Source: Paenibacillus profundus
Lineage (GTDB): Bacteria; Bacillota; Bacilli; Paenibacillales; Paenibacillaceae
DNA: 64,000 nt
Direction: 5' to 3'
Assembly (NCBI RefSeq): GCF_021369635.1
Contig: NZ_JAJNBZ010000012.1
Coordinates: forward strand, 1-64,000
Numbering within the stretch: the first letter of the stretch is position 1; every line of letters starts with the position of its first letter. The notes below the pieces were generated by a model. It worked only from the letters and a program-made list of their open reading frames with translations. It was not told the DNA's origin and did not search any database. Below, piece by piece: positions 35,994-45,878 of the stretch. The position numbers were made by a program, and so were the translations under genes.

Positions 35994-36148
35994 TGTAATT
36001 CTCCCTATTGTAAGTCTTCAAAATACGATACACCATCCATAATTACCTGCTTGGTGCCTTTATGACATAGAAAAGCGAAGTTCCTGAAGCCAATTAATTT
36101 TAAAGATTTTTTGAGTCTATGCTGATTCCTTTCTATTCTTCTGGTGGT

Positions 36149-36316
36149 TTCGTCTAACGTTGTTGTGTTCCCGACGCCTCACCGACTTAAGCCCCGATAG
36201 GGGCGGCCGCGATGCGGTTAGTCGGTGCAGGTGTGTCTGCTGAATATGCTTCCTCGAAATTCCTCATGCAGACCAAGGGGCGGATGCCCCGCAGTGGGAA
36301 CACGGTGTTATAGGAA
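36149..36316 (-). repeat. structured attC-like repeat, copy E
   Basis: Core 36155-36310. Outer stem GTGTTCCC / GGGAACAC; second helix CACCGACT / AGTCGGTG around GCCCC-GATA-GGGGC; third GTCTGC / GCAGAC; fourth GGGGC-GGAT-GCCCC. Minus-strand spacers ACC and AACAAC. Its right end GTTATAGGAAGTT matches, inverted, the AATTTCCTATAAC at the left of copy F across the acyltransferase gene (12 of 13 bases). Confidence 0.65.
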
Positions 36317-36388
36317 GTTCTTGCCTTCTTTGAATCTTCTCCAAAGTCTATTCTTTTTATATTCAATGGTTACTTGTATTAATGTTCA

Positions 36389-37576
36389 TTAACAATCTAT
36401 CATTTTTGATGATTTAAGTTTATTATAAGATTTTATTAGGTATGAAATCTTTCCAATGATAAAATGACTTATACCAAAGCTTAAAATAATACCAAAAAAG
36501 GTGACTAATAGAAACTTAACGTATGCTGACATACTCATGTTTTCGAATGCGTACTGCAAAATAACGACAACTGGTACATGAATAACATAAACAGTAAATG
36601 TATTGGATGAAAGATTTTGAAACAGTATACTTGCTTTGTTGAATTTCACATAAAATAAATAAATTATTCCGATACATAACGCTGCACACAGAAATGTTTC
36701 AAAGACGGAATAGGCTAGGCTTCCCCAAGTAAATCCGCCTTTTTGAAAAAAACTCAGTTTGCCAGAATACATTATTAAAACAAGGATAACACCAATAGCA
36801 AGCCAACTAAGCCCAAGGGATTTGGGTATATTCCCCATCCATCCTCTTCTCGCAGCTAAAAGCCCAAGGATAAAAAAACTGGCATACTGCGGCACATGCG
36901 CAAATTCAGTTTGTATTATTCCAAGAATGCCTACCCAGTGGTCGATAGGATACCAAATTCGAATTACAAAAGTAACAACGGCAACAAAGAGCGTAAAGAG
37001 TAATATAGTAACATGTCCAGGAAACTTATTCTTGGTTTCTGTTGTTAAAGTTTTTTTGATTATCATTCGGAAAATAGCATAGAGTAGAGCATATACCAAA
37101 AGATGCTCAATAAACCACAAATGACCGAAATTCATATCAGGCCATGAAGGGCCTGTCCAACCTACAGGTTGATCACCTATTCCAAAATAGGTCGAAATAT
37201 AATATTTCCAGTAAGAAATGGATGGATATCCTCTAAAATTAATGTAATAGGTATACATTAGTAGTGGAATGATGATGAAGAAGCCGATAAGAAGTGGTAT
37301 GCCAAGTCGTTGAAAACGTTCTTTAAGAAACTTGCTAGCACCTTTTTTATTAAACGTAGCTGGCATAAAATAAGCCGAAATCATAAAGAAAAGACTCATA
37401 AAAAATGCGGCATTTACAGCGAAGAAAGAACCTAATCCCGGTGAATCAACAGTTTTAAAATACCACCATCCTTCGGAGCCTCCGTACGGTTGACCTGCAT
37501 GATGGGCAACCACAAGCATGATTAGTGCAACCTTCAAATTGTCCAAAAAATATATCCGGTTTTCAAGTGTCTTCAA
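36389..37576 (-). CDS. acyltransferase 3 family membrane protein
   Basis: A 395-residue protein with about ten helices, the acyltransferase-3 (OafA/YrhL) type. The first helix has FLDNLKVALIMLVVAHHAGQ, with the catalytic His and the Arg/Lys context, and there is a FGHLWFIEHLLVY segment near residue 150. These proteins transfer acetyl or other acyl groups to sugars at the cell surface. Start is TTG with AAAGGG nine bases upstream. It is the single gene between repeats E and F. Confidence 0.85.
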   Translation of the reverse strand: MKTLENRIYFLDNLKVALIMLVVAHHAGQPYGGSEGWWYFKTVDSPGLGSFFAVNAAFFMSLFFMISAYFMPATFNKKGASKFLKERFQRLGIPLLIGFFIIIPLLMYTYYINFRGYPSISYWKYYISTYFGIGDQPVGWTGPSWPDMNFGHLWFIEHLLVYALLYAIFRMIIKKTLTTETKNKFPGHVTILLFTLFVAVVTFVIRIWYPIDHWVGILGIIQTEFAHVPQYASFFILGLLAARRGWMGNIPKSLGLSWLAIGVILVLIMYSGKLSFFQKGGFTWGSLAYSVFETFLCAALCIGIIYLFYVKFNKASILFQNLSSNTFTVYVIHVPVVVILQYAFENMSMSAYVKFLLVTFFGIILSFGISHFIIGKISYLIKSYNKLKSSKMIDC

Positions 37577-37619
37577 GATATCCAGCCCTTTCTTGTAATC
37601 TTTGTTTAATTTTTTGCAA

Positions 37620-37740
37620 GAATTTCCTATAACGTATTATTCACGAAGTTCGTAAATATAAGGAATACAATTGATTAAACGAAATCATCGTGTTTAAATA
37701 GCCTTTTTGAAGCATGTTTTTATTATACTATTAAATGGAA
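37620..37740. repeat. truncated attC-like repeat, copy F
   Basis: Starts TTTCCTATAACG at 37623, 54 bases upstream of the acyltransferase gene. The remainder matches copy A at 12436 rather than B, C and E: TATTCACGAAGTTCGTAAAT, then TTATTATACTATTAAATGGA. A terminator-like hairpin (AAGCCTCCGCC / GGCAGAAGCTT) and an IS4 end (37816-37838) follow. Confidence 0.5.
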
Positions 37741-37867
37741 GAACATGACGATCACTAATCTTATACTTTCAAACAAAAAGCCTCCGCCAGTTCCTTTGGC
37801 AGAAGCTTCTTAACAATTGATTCACGCGAACATCCCAGTTATGTGGCTGTGCACACAGTTAATGAAA

Positions 37868-38569
37868 TCAAAATTTAAAACTTCGCCAATTAACTTGATT
37901 AATCGCAATAGCAGTAATAAAGCAATTATTAAGTACATTGTAAAAATTGTAATCTCCCTGCTTATAAATTAATCCAGTAGAATTTATTAATATGAAAATT
38001 ACTATATAGATTAAGTTGATATGTGATACTAAAACCTCAGAAGTGTATTCGTGTTTAATTTTTTTCTGACTCATAACAACAGAAATAAAAAACTGATTAA
38101 CCCATACTCCTACTAAGCGATATAAAATTAGAAATAATGTAATCAGAGTATAGAGTATACTATTAAGATTAATTGTGAAATTGGGGACAAATAAAAACAG
38201 CAATGCACTACTACCCAGAATAAGTAACAAATATATGAAAGAGGTAACAATCATAGTGGTAATTGTCGAGTATACTTTAAACAATATAACTACTATAAAA
38301 AATATAATTGCATCTACAATTAATGTAATAAGTAAAATTCTTGTAAGGCTGTTATACACACTAACGCCTATTAAGATGCCCATTAACAAGAACAATATAA
38401 ACTGATTGATTTTATTTTTGTAATTTAAATGACTCAAAATCATTATTACTCCTAATAAAGAACCCATAGCCGAAATAAGAGTGACAAGGATCGCATAGTA
38501 AAGAATTCTGGGTTCCTCATGAAGGTTCAGATCAGGCGTGTACTTTTTTAGTGAAAAATAGAGCCCCAC
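37868..38569 (-). CDS. hypothetical membrane protein, possibly N-terminally truncated
   Basis: A 233-residue protein with six or seven hydrophobic segments and very high Ile/Leu/Asn content; AT-rich, unlike the envelope genes nearby. The GTG at 38569 has no ribosome site and the opening LYFSLKKYTPDLNLHEEPRI reads like the middle of a protein, so the front may be missing. It is flanked by IS4 ends on one side and a gene remnant on the other. Family not recognised. Confidence 0.5.
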   Translation of the reverse strand: MGLYFSLKKYTPDLNLHEEPRILYYAILVTLISAMGSLLGVIMILSHLNYKNKINQFILFLLMGILIGVSVYNSLTRILLITLIVDAIIFFIVVILFKVYSTITTMIVTSFIYLLLILGSSALLFLFVPNFTINLNSILYTLITLFLILYRLVGVWVNQFFISVVMSQKKIKHEYTSEVLVSHINLIYIVIFILINSTGLIYKQGDYNFYNVLNNCFITAIAINQVNWRSFKF

Positions 38570-38578
38570 AATATTATC

Positions 38579-38734
38579 ATGCCAGCAATAGAAAAACTTA
38601 TTTTAAATTTAGTTGAAGTATTGGATATAAAAAATGAATTGCTCATTTTTAGTGATGGTCACCCCGAATAACAGCATTCTTTTCTAAACATAAGCCACAA
38701 GATTAACTGTCTTGTCATACCACAAAATGGATGA
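38579..38734 (+). pseudogene. short remnant with internal stop
   Basis: Plus-strand frame MPAIEKLILNLVEVLDIKNE, LLIFSDGHPE, then TAA at 38669-38671, then QHSFLNISHKINCLVIPQNG, stop. Both sides of the stop are protein-like. Possibly a small immunity-type protein inactivated by one nonsense mutation; not recognised. Confidence 0.3.
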
Positions 38735-38805
38735 ATATGACGAACGTTGTTCCTGTATCCAAATGAATAACTTCCACTAATACTATTAGCTGAAGCTTCT
38801 ATAGA

Positions 38806-39240
38806 AATTGATTCACGCAAACATCTCATCAATGACATGTAACTTGTTGTAAACCAACCTTCCCAGATTTGATTCCAGACTGCATTTTCCTGCTCGCGTA
38901 AAAGCGGTTAGAAAGGATTCGGATTAGATTTCCTTGGAGATCCGTTGTTTCAATAAGTCCAAAAAACATGGTGGTCTGCTTCTTTCCACGCGTGACGAAA
39001 AGGATACCTCGCTGACTATATTGATCGAAATTTCCATAATATACATATCCACGATCAAAGACGTAAGTCACTCCGATTTTGTCGATAAGCTCGTCCATTT
39101 GATTGCGTTCAACCGGTTTGGTCTCCGTCAGTATAGCTTTATCCGGATAAACGGTTCCCGGTTCGCAAAAGGCCACACGTAAGTGAAGCTTGACGCCAGC
39201 TTTGGTTTTCCGATATTCACTAGATTCAGTGGTCCATGCG
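38806..39240 (-). pseudogene. IS4-family transposase remnant with right element end
   Basis: Minus strand reads SSEYRKTKAGVKLHLRVAFC, then EPGTVYPDKAILTETKPVER, VTYVFDRGYVYYGNFDQYSQ with the second catalytic Asp, and GILFVTRGKKQ. The remainder is deleted and the tail scrambled. The element's end TTGATTCACGCAAACATCTC lies at 38807-38830, which identifies the orphan ends elsewhere as ends of this IS family. Confidence 0.7.
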
Positions 39241-39385
39241 AGTCTCCTATAATTAGGGAATGGACAGGGTTACCTGCTCCCCTAATTATGGAGATTTTTT
39301 ATGGAAATAACGTCTCGATTTTATCATTTATAGCACAATATTGAACCAAGTCGGCGTGAACTTTTATGCAACGCTATTGTAAATG

Positions 39386-40042
39386 TTACAAATTATCTAT
39401 ACTGCTAAGCAGCAGAATTAGTCCGGCAATACACATAATCCAAGAAAGTGCGGATCCAGTGCTTTTGGAGATTTTCACCCGGAGCTTCTCCAATGGATTC
39501 TGCATCAAACGGCCGAATACGAGATGCAGTCCAATCAGCACTAATGGAGGAAGAACCATGATGAAATTATAAGCGGCCAGTATGGGAACCCATTGAACCG
39601 TTGTCAGTTGGGCAGTGGTCATAAGCCCAATCGCCGCAAAGTAAGGAAGCGCCGTCGCTACCTCAATTAATGAAGTAGTGAATCCGAGCCCAATCATCGC
39701 GCCGATGCTTTTGGATTTGGGACGACGAGGTTCAGACACCTTCTTAGTAGGGACATAAAAGCTGCCTATAAACAGGGCTCCCCCGACAATGGCCATGATC
39801 CAGCTTACCACCTGATTCTGAAAGATGCCGGATACGGATTCAAAAATGGCATCTAAACCCAGCATAAGCGAAGCACCAACAACGAAGTAAAATCCTGCCA
39901 CCGTCATCAAGTAAACGAGTAAACGTGGAACAAGCCGCTCCTTCACTGTGAGAAGGATATACACGGTCACTCCCAGCGTGGCTGGACTAAGCGTGTCTAA
40001 CAGGGACAACGCCCCAACGGAGAGAAGCATCTCTGTGGTCAA
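39386..40042 (-). CDS. GAP/Sap-like integral membrane protein
   Basis: A 218-residue protein with six helices, of the type known as GAP family or sulfolipid-addressing protein (Sap) in mycobacteria: TLSPATLGVTVYILL at the front, IGLGFTTSLIEVATALPY in the middle. It resembles LysE-superfamily exporters, and may move lipids or small solutes. The upstream 66-residue gene overlaps it by four bases. The pair is under a promoter with the shared palindrome at 40274. Confidence 0.7.
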   Translation of the reverse strand: MTTEMLLSVGALSLLDTLSPATLGVTVYILLTVKERLVPRLLVYLMTVAGFYFVVGASLMLGLDAIFESVSGIFQNQVVSWIMAIVGGALFIGSFYVPTKKVSEPRRPKSKSIGAMIGLGFTTSLIEVATALPYFAAIGLMTTAQLTTVQWVPILAAYNFIMVLPPLVLIGLHLVFGRLMQNPLEKLRVKISKSTGSALSWIMCIAGLILLLSSIDNL

Positions 40043-40239
40043 GGTCCCTCCTCCTGTTCAATTGGGTATAGACCCATTTGCTCGGATTGAACCGGCGATT
40101 TTCTGATCTCCCACAGCTTCTCAATAAAGGTGTCTTCATCACTGAATTTTTCCAGACACTCTTCAAACATTTGATTGCGAAACGCCTGCTGTAACGTCGG
40201 GTTTTTGGAAATTTCTTTAATGGAAATCGACTCAAACAC
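40039..40239 (-). CDS. small acidic soluble protein (66 aa)
   Basis: Sequence begins MFESISIKEISKNPTLQQAF and is predicted helical, with 13 or so Glu/Asp residues. The stop overlaps the start of the membrane-protein gene (ATGA). Not recognised. The first gene after the palindrome-bearing promoter, so it may be a partner or regulator of the membrane protein. Confidence 0.65.
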   Translation of the reverse strand: MFESISIKEISKNPTLQQAFRNQMFEECLEKFSDEDTFIEKLWEIRKSPVQSEQMGLYPIEQEEGP

Positions 40240-40262
40240 CTGCTTTCTATTTTATAAATCTT

Positions 40263-40293
40263 ATTGTAAAAGATGACGCGGCGTCACTTTCAA
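40263..40293 (-). promoter_or_regulatory. promoter with palindromic operator, site 1
   Basis: Minus strand: -35 TTGAAA, spacer of exactly 19 bases containing TGACGCCGCGTCA, -10 TACAAT; 24 bases upstream of the 66-residue gene. Palindrome at 40274-40286. Confidence 0.6.
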
Positions 40294-40666
40294 GCTTTTT
40301 TCGTGAACTTATAGATCTTAAGGGTTTAATAGAGGAATAAATCATTCAGTTTTCCGAATGCGACTTTGGGAGTGGTATTCGAAACACCATAGAACATATT
40401 TATCTATGATCCCAAATTCTAGGAACTAGCTAGCAATCATCCCCTAATAGGGCTAGTGAGAAAGTCGAAAAACCATCATCTTCTAGTTAGATCACGGTTT
40501 CTCGAATTGTTTCATTTATGTTTTAGATTCAATTTAACCTTCTCACTGCCTCATAGAGAATCCGTCACTCCTCCCTTCTCATCCTGACGGCCGGATGAAG
40601 CAGAACAATGCGATCAGCTTATTTGTTTGGGCGAATTGAAAGCCATCTATGCCTGATGAGGCGATA
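40294..40666. other. intergenic, no gene seen
   Basis: Between site 1 and the small membrane-protein gene. No coding frame or named repeat. A CGGATGAAGCAGAACAATGC stretch and others show no dyad of note. Confidence 0.35.
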
Positions 40667-40810
40667 CTAATCCTCTTTTTTAAATAAACTTTTAATCAAA
40701 TACCCTATTCCCAAGCCGATTAGGACACCTGGGAATACATAGTTAAGTATTAATCCTATACCAGCACCTATGATTACACATGCGTAAATAATTATATCTC
40801 CTTGTTTCAT
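40667..40810 (-). CDS. small membrane protein (47 aa)
   Basis: One or two hydrophobic helices (IIIYACVIIGAGIGLILNYV, FPGVLIGLGIGYLI) and a basic-acidic tail KSLFKKED. ATG at 40810 has AAGGGGGAG five bases upstream, much better than the ATG at 40921 that extends the frame into the promoter. Small glycine-rich proteins of this kind occur in envelope-stress operons (LiaI, PspC-like). It shares its promoter design with the neighbouring genes. Confidence 0.7.
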   Translation of the reverse strand: MKQGDIIIYACVIIGAGIGLILNYVFPGVLIGLGIGYLIKSLFKKED

Positions 40811-40916
40811 TTTAACTCCCCCTTGTGTGCAGTTAAATAAAATGATCTGATCACCATAACCATAGTCGGCAGCAAAAAACACGTCACTATGACGATGGTT
40901 TGATCGTATATTTTTC

Positions 40917-40947
40917 ATCATACAAGATGACGTTACGTCACTTTCAA
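40917..40947 (-). promoter_or_regulatory. promoter with palindromic operator, site 2
   Basis: Minus strand: -35 TTGAAA, 19-base spacer with TGACGTAACGTCA, -10 TATGAT; about 107 bases upstream of the 47-residue membrane protein. Palindrome at 40928-40940. Confidence 0.6.
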
Positions 40948-41120
40948 GCTTTTTTTAAGAAATAATAGTCACCTCAAGTTTTACCGAAAAACAACTTTTG
41001 AGAGTGATGTCTGAACGACTTAGTCACCTATGTATGACTTATCCTAATGATTAGACCAAATATGCAAACCATTGATTCGGTCTATTATGACAATGCATAA
41101 CAATCATGATGATTAAACAC

Positions 41121-41151
41121 ATGAAAGCGACGTTACGTCATCTTATATAAT
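41121..41151 (+). promoter_or_regulatory. promoter with palindromic operator, site 3
   Basis: Plus strand: -35 ATGAAA, 19-base spacer with GACGTTACGTCA, -10 TATAAT, 31 bases before the DUF4097 lipoprotein start. The bases around it (TCTTATATAA) match sites 1 and 2 after reversal. Confidence 0.6.
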
Positions 41152-41181
41152 GCTATTTAGCAAACGTAAGGAGTGGTAAAA

Positions 41182-41853
41182 GTGAAAAACCGATTCATTA
41201 TGCTTCTTGTCCTCGTCATGTTTTTTTTAAGCGCGTGCGGGCTCGCCAACGATGACGGAACCGAAGATTTTCAGAGCGTTTCCCTGAAGGATATAGATAT
41301 CCTTCAGGTCGATCATGGTAGTGTTAAATTGAATGTGGAATCAGCGGATATTGACTCGCTGGAAGCGTCCCTGCTCTTGTACGACAATGGGCCGGGGATT
41401 GTCATGGATAAGAGTAAGCGAAAAATTAAAATTCGATTAAAAAACGATGTCAGTCGCCTATTAAAAATTGGACAGATGCCCCAGCTTCAAGTGCGCATTC
41501 CGTCTGATTATATGGGACAGGTGGTCGTTGACGGTTCTTCCGGTAGTGTTACGGCAAGAGAGCTACAAACCCGCAGCCTGCAAATTACCGGCAAGAGCGG
41601 CAACATCTCTCTTGATTTCGCGAAATTCCACAGCGACATTCGCGTTTCAGTCACAAGCGGCAATGTGAAGGTATCGTTAAATGAAGTCAATCCGGATGTC
41701 AGTTGGATTTTGCAATCGGGCAGCGGGAGGCGATCGATCACCATTCCTCTGGAGGACCATCGACAGAACAATAGAAAAACGGAAGGTCAATCGGGCAGTG
41801 GGTCATATGAGGTGCATCTCAAAACCAGTTCGGGAAATATATCAGTCCAATAA
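41182..41853 (+). CDS. DUF4097 lipoprotein
   Basis: A 223-residue protein: signal peptide with lipobox LSACG, then a repetitive beta-strand region (VESADIDSLEASL, VDGSSGSVTARELQTRSLQI, TGKSGNISLDF, VTSGNVKVSL, KTSSGNISVQ), the DUF4097/LiaG-like beta-helix. GTG at 41182 has AAGGAG eight bases upstream; another GTG nine bases earlier is too close. LiaG belongs to the cell-wall-stress Lia system in Bacillus, which supports an envelope role here. It is divergent from the small membrane-protein gene. Confidence 0.8.
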   Translation: MKNRFIMLLVLVMFFLSACGLANDDGTEDFQSVSLKDIDILQVDHGSVKLNVESADIDSLEASLLLYDNGPGIVMDKSKRKIKIRLKNDVSRLLKIGQMPQLQVRIPSDYMGQVVVDGSSGSVTARELQTRSLQITGKSGNISLDFAKFHSDIRVSVTSGNVKVSLNEVNPDVSWILQSGSGRRSITIPLEDHRQNNRKTEGQSGSGSYEVHLKTSSGNISVQ

Positions 41854-42244
41854 GACTGTTGCCCTCAACCGCTAGCTACATACATCAGCCAGCAGGTATC
41901 ATTGGCTTCGCGAACTTGTTCGCAACGACGTCGACAAGGCGAGGTCACCAAATCCGAGCGATTAGTTTCCCGGCATTAAAGATGTTGCCATAATTTGATG
42001 CAGAGACGATCGCTAATCAGCATCGGGTTCTTACTGATTTCTTGAAAGAATGTTTTTACGACAAGCCTTATTTCATCCACTCATGAGAAAAAGACGTTAT
42101 AAATAACGGCAGATTGTTGGCAAAGCCCCGTTTTTCAGGACTTTTGCTATATGGGTTAATAAAATCTGCTGCTTAAAGGAAATAGGGTACATAGGAAAAG
42201 AAGATCGCCTATCATCCTGCCTTCTTGGCCAGTATATTGGCGTT
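41854..42244. other. intergenic, no gene seen
   Basis: No convincing frame. A small hairpin (CTTCGCGAACTTGTTCGC) occurs near 41909. Probably decayed transposon DNA leading into the IS1182 remnant. Confidence 0.35.
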
Positions 42245-42600
42245 CTTCTTAATGTTCTGACATGTTGCGGTCATCAGTTCTTGTTGCTGTACCTTTTTGC
42301 GATCACGTTTCCTTAAGCATCGGACACTGCGCGCAATGCTTCGGATCTGATTTATACTGCCTGTATCCTTCTCTGTCAGTCGTGCTGTATTTCAATTCGT
42401 GTTTCGGGGGGCATATATATACGTTCTTCTCGGCGTCGTATTTAAAACGCCACTTGGCAATTAAACTTTTGACAGGAGTGTAAGCTCTTCTACCGATGAC
42501 AGCGTAAATTTATTTTTCTCCTGCAGCTTCTTACATATATGCGAAGTAAAATACCCGGCATCCAACGCAACAGCTTCCAACGAAGTTTTCAAACCTGAAT
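42245..42600 (-). pseudogene. IS1182-family transposase remnant
   Basis: Minus strand in shifting frames: SLEAVALDAGYFTSHICKKL, then after a break YDAEKNVYICPPKHELKYST and TDREGYRQYKSDPKHCAQCP. These match the IS1182 segment with the catalytic Asp (DAGY) and the following zinc-like Cys cluster. At least two frameshifts; both ends missing. Confidence 0.65.
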
Positions 42601-42719
42601 TTTTTTACGATGTATTCTAGTCGAACTACTTAAGGCACGGAGTCATGGACATTGCCACTTAGAACGAAGCATAAGACCATCGCCTGTATAGCATAGTTAT
42701 ATTACACTATATTAATGCG

Positions 42720-43170
42720 GTGAATTGGTAATGGAAATGTATATAAAAATAGCCTGCTGAGGTTTCTCAGCAGGCTAACGTTATAAATAACGGATTTTTT
42801 CAACCAAGCACAAAGCCCTTCAATAATGTTCAATTGAAGACTATGTGGAGGCAGAAAGACAAGTCCAAGTTGTTTTTCATGCTTTTTAAGAAACGGTTGA
42901 ATTAGGTTTTTTTGAATGAAGAATTCGAGCATTGTCCAAAATCATCACGGTTTTTCCTTGAGGGTATTTCGTTGACAATCTCTTCAAGAAAAGAAACACA
43001 TAATCGAGCGTGCCCATTAACTTTGCGCCGCAATGCAACCAGGTAATTGGCCAATGTTTGGTAATCTCGAATCATACATTCATCTTCAAACAAGATCGTT
43101 CAATTTCGTGCCGAAGCAATTTTTATCTCTTCGAACTCTCGCTTGAAGGCCTCTAGTTTCTCTGGCTGAC
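42720..43170 (-). pseudogene. IS630-family transposase remnant
   Basis: Minus strand: ILFEDECMIRDYQTLAN with the first catalytic Asp, then a frameshifted middle, then FLPPHSLQLNIIEGLCAWLK with the last Glu, as in the IS630 motif PPYSPxLNxIE. The N-terminal DNA-binding part is missing and there is a stop just before the first Asp block. Inactive. Confidence 0.7.
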
Positions 43171-43336
43171 AAAATCAGAGTTATGCGCAGACAACGCGAA
43201 AAAAGCGGAGTTGACACAACTTATGAAGAAAGCTTTCCGGAACTTTAAGAAATTCGAGCGAAAAACCTCTACTAAGTTGAATTTCATTTTGTTTATTGAT
43301 TGAAATATAAGGGTTACTTTTGACAAATGCTTTTAT

Positions 43337-43516
43337 CTAATATTGTCCGGAAAAGGAATACCCACCTACTCCACCCGCAGCGTCATGATAAAGATAACTA
43401 TAAAAATCCTCTAATTCTTCACTGGAGATTTCAACCATTTGAATGAAATTTTTCAATTTATTTCCCAGCAGCTCTTCTAACGTATTAGAGTAATCCCTTA
43501 GCTCATTAAAATTCAT
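43337..43516 (-). pseudogene. short hypothetical frame (59 codons)
   Basis: ATG at 43516 opens MNFNELRDYSNTLEELLGNK, then LKNFIQMVEISSEELEDFYS, ending HDAAGGVGGYSFSGQY. The same frame runs 11 codons further upstream without a start, so this may be a gene tail. Acidic, helical; not recognised. Confidence 0.35.
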
Positions 43517-43544
43517 GCCGAACTCGTGTCTAAAAAGGTATAGA

Positions 43545-43760
43545 TCATTTAATTAATATCCCCCAAGAATTCAAGTATGAACAGGCATCACGTACGTTGA
43601 AACGGCCGCTATGCATGATCATGTAGGCGAATAGAATATCCGCGACCTTCCCGGCATGTTGCCGGTAGGTTTCGACCCGATCCGCAATGAGTCCAAGGCG
43701 CTGAGCCACTCATCAGGCGGTTTATTTGTTCCTGTTTCGGATTACTGTGACTAACGCGAT
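43545..43760 (-). pseudogene. frameshifted gene tail
   Basis: Minus strand: LGLIADRVETYRQHAGKVAD, ILFAYMIMHSGRFNVRDACS, YLNSWGILIK stop at 43545. Upstream, another frame reads PDEWLSALDSL, so there is a frameshift near 43700. Protein-like but family not known. Confidence 0.3.
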
Positions 43761-43953
43761 TATGCTTAAAACCAGTGCTGCTCCACTTACGATCCAAGTG
43801 GTTACTCCATAATGGATCATCAAACACATGCAATTTAAACAATAACAACCCTTAAGCGCAGTAAAGTTCAATTTCCCAAAAAATGAGCGGAATTAGGCCG
43901 ATACCCTGTTCCATTAACCATTTGCCTACATAGATTATGATAGTGCTTAATAA

Positions 43954-44820
<867 letters not shown>

Positions 44821-45159
44821 AAGAGTGCAACAGAATGGCATATTTCATAACAAACCAAGCTGCAGTCTGGTTTAGAAGGTAGCGGCGATCGGATTGAACA
44901 CAGAGGGGCAACCGGAGCGATCCACTTGGACCCAGACCACTTTATGTAGAGCTTGAATAGCCTATTTTCGAATTTCTAGCTCACCTGCGAGTACCTGGAA
45001 CTTACGAGATCGGTGGTTTGGGAGCATGTACTCCGAATTAGAGGGAGTATCCGCATTTAAACAAATACAACGATACACGCCTGTTGATTAACCAAATTAT
45101 GTAACACAAATAAGCATGTTTTGGCTATCCGTTTGAAGAAGATGAGATATACGTAAGCG
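44821..45159. other. intergenic, no gene seen
   Basis: Downstream of the collagen-like gene. No coding frame, clear terminator or repeat recognised; probably transposon-derived. Confidence 0.35.
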
Positions 45160-45760
45160 CTATTCAACGGGCAGTTGTCCAAGATCAAGCAGTCGAGTAA
45201 ACCGAGCAAATGACAGTACCACATATTGTGAAAGGATTGAACGTGATGCATCATACAGCGACTTTACCAACACATAGACGATGAGGACCGTGTACAATTG
45301 ACATAGACGGCATTTTCGGTCGTGCCAAATAGAGTGGGCACGTTCAAATGTTGCTTGATCCACCGGAAAAAGACTTCTATCTGCCAACGAGCTTTATACA
45401 TCTGCGCAATTTGCTCCGCTGTAACCTGCATCCAATCAGTTGCGACCCGAATCTCTCTTCCCTCAAAATTACGAAACATCACCACACGATGACGCTTCGT
45501 GGAACGGCGTTGCTTCGTACCGAGTTGACACGTAATGTCCCGAACGCAGCAATTCCTTCGGAAACGTGAGTTTACGACGTGTCTTGCGATTACATTTGCG
45601 TAAGGTGAAAATACGCCTTGAACACAGCAAAGAAACATCTGCAGCCTTCGTCGAGAAACAGGAGTAATGAACCGCCGACAACCCGCATCTTAAAACAGAG
45701 AAACTACATCTGGGGAACCTGCATGTATGGAATCCGCACGTGTATGAATTGCAGAGCACA
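45160..45760 (-). pseudogene. IS4-family transposase remnant
   Basis: Minus strand: RHRVVMFRNFEGREIRVATD, then IAQMYKARWQIEVFFRWIKQ (IS4 Y-2-R-3-E-6-K motif) and HLNVPTLFGTTENAVY. The frame then shifts and continues LYTVLIVYVLVKSLYDASRS to DLGQLPVE. The front is scrambled. A different subgroup from the remnants at 10.9 and 38.8 kb. Confidence 0.7.
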
Positions 45761-45878
45761 TGACCTATTATAACGAAGAACGATTTCAGTAAAGACTCGG
45801 CGACCGCACTCCGATTGAATACCGAGAAGCGCTCCCCGCTTAGTGTATACTTCTTTTTTCACTGTCTACTTGAAGGGG

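Noticed and set aside
33281-36316. Repeats B, C and E as CRISPR or rho-independent terminators
   Set aside because: They are about 150 bp, 0.8-2 kb apart with whole genes between, their bases differ, and they lack T-runs; CRISPR spacing does not fit.
33281-36316. Repeats B, C and E as simple MITEs
   Set aside because: A MITE should have its flanks matching across the repeat as target duplications. Here the matches run across the gene between two repeats instead. Not fully excluded.
43609-43848. 79-codon minus-strand frame ending RGYSIRLHDHA
   Set aside because: Another frame over the same DNA (ILFAYMIMHSGRFNVRDACS) reads much more like protein.
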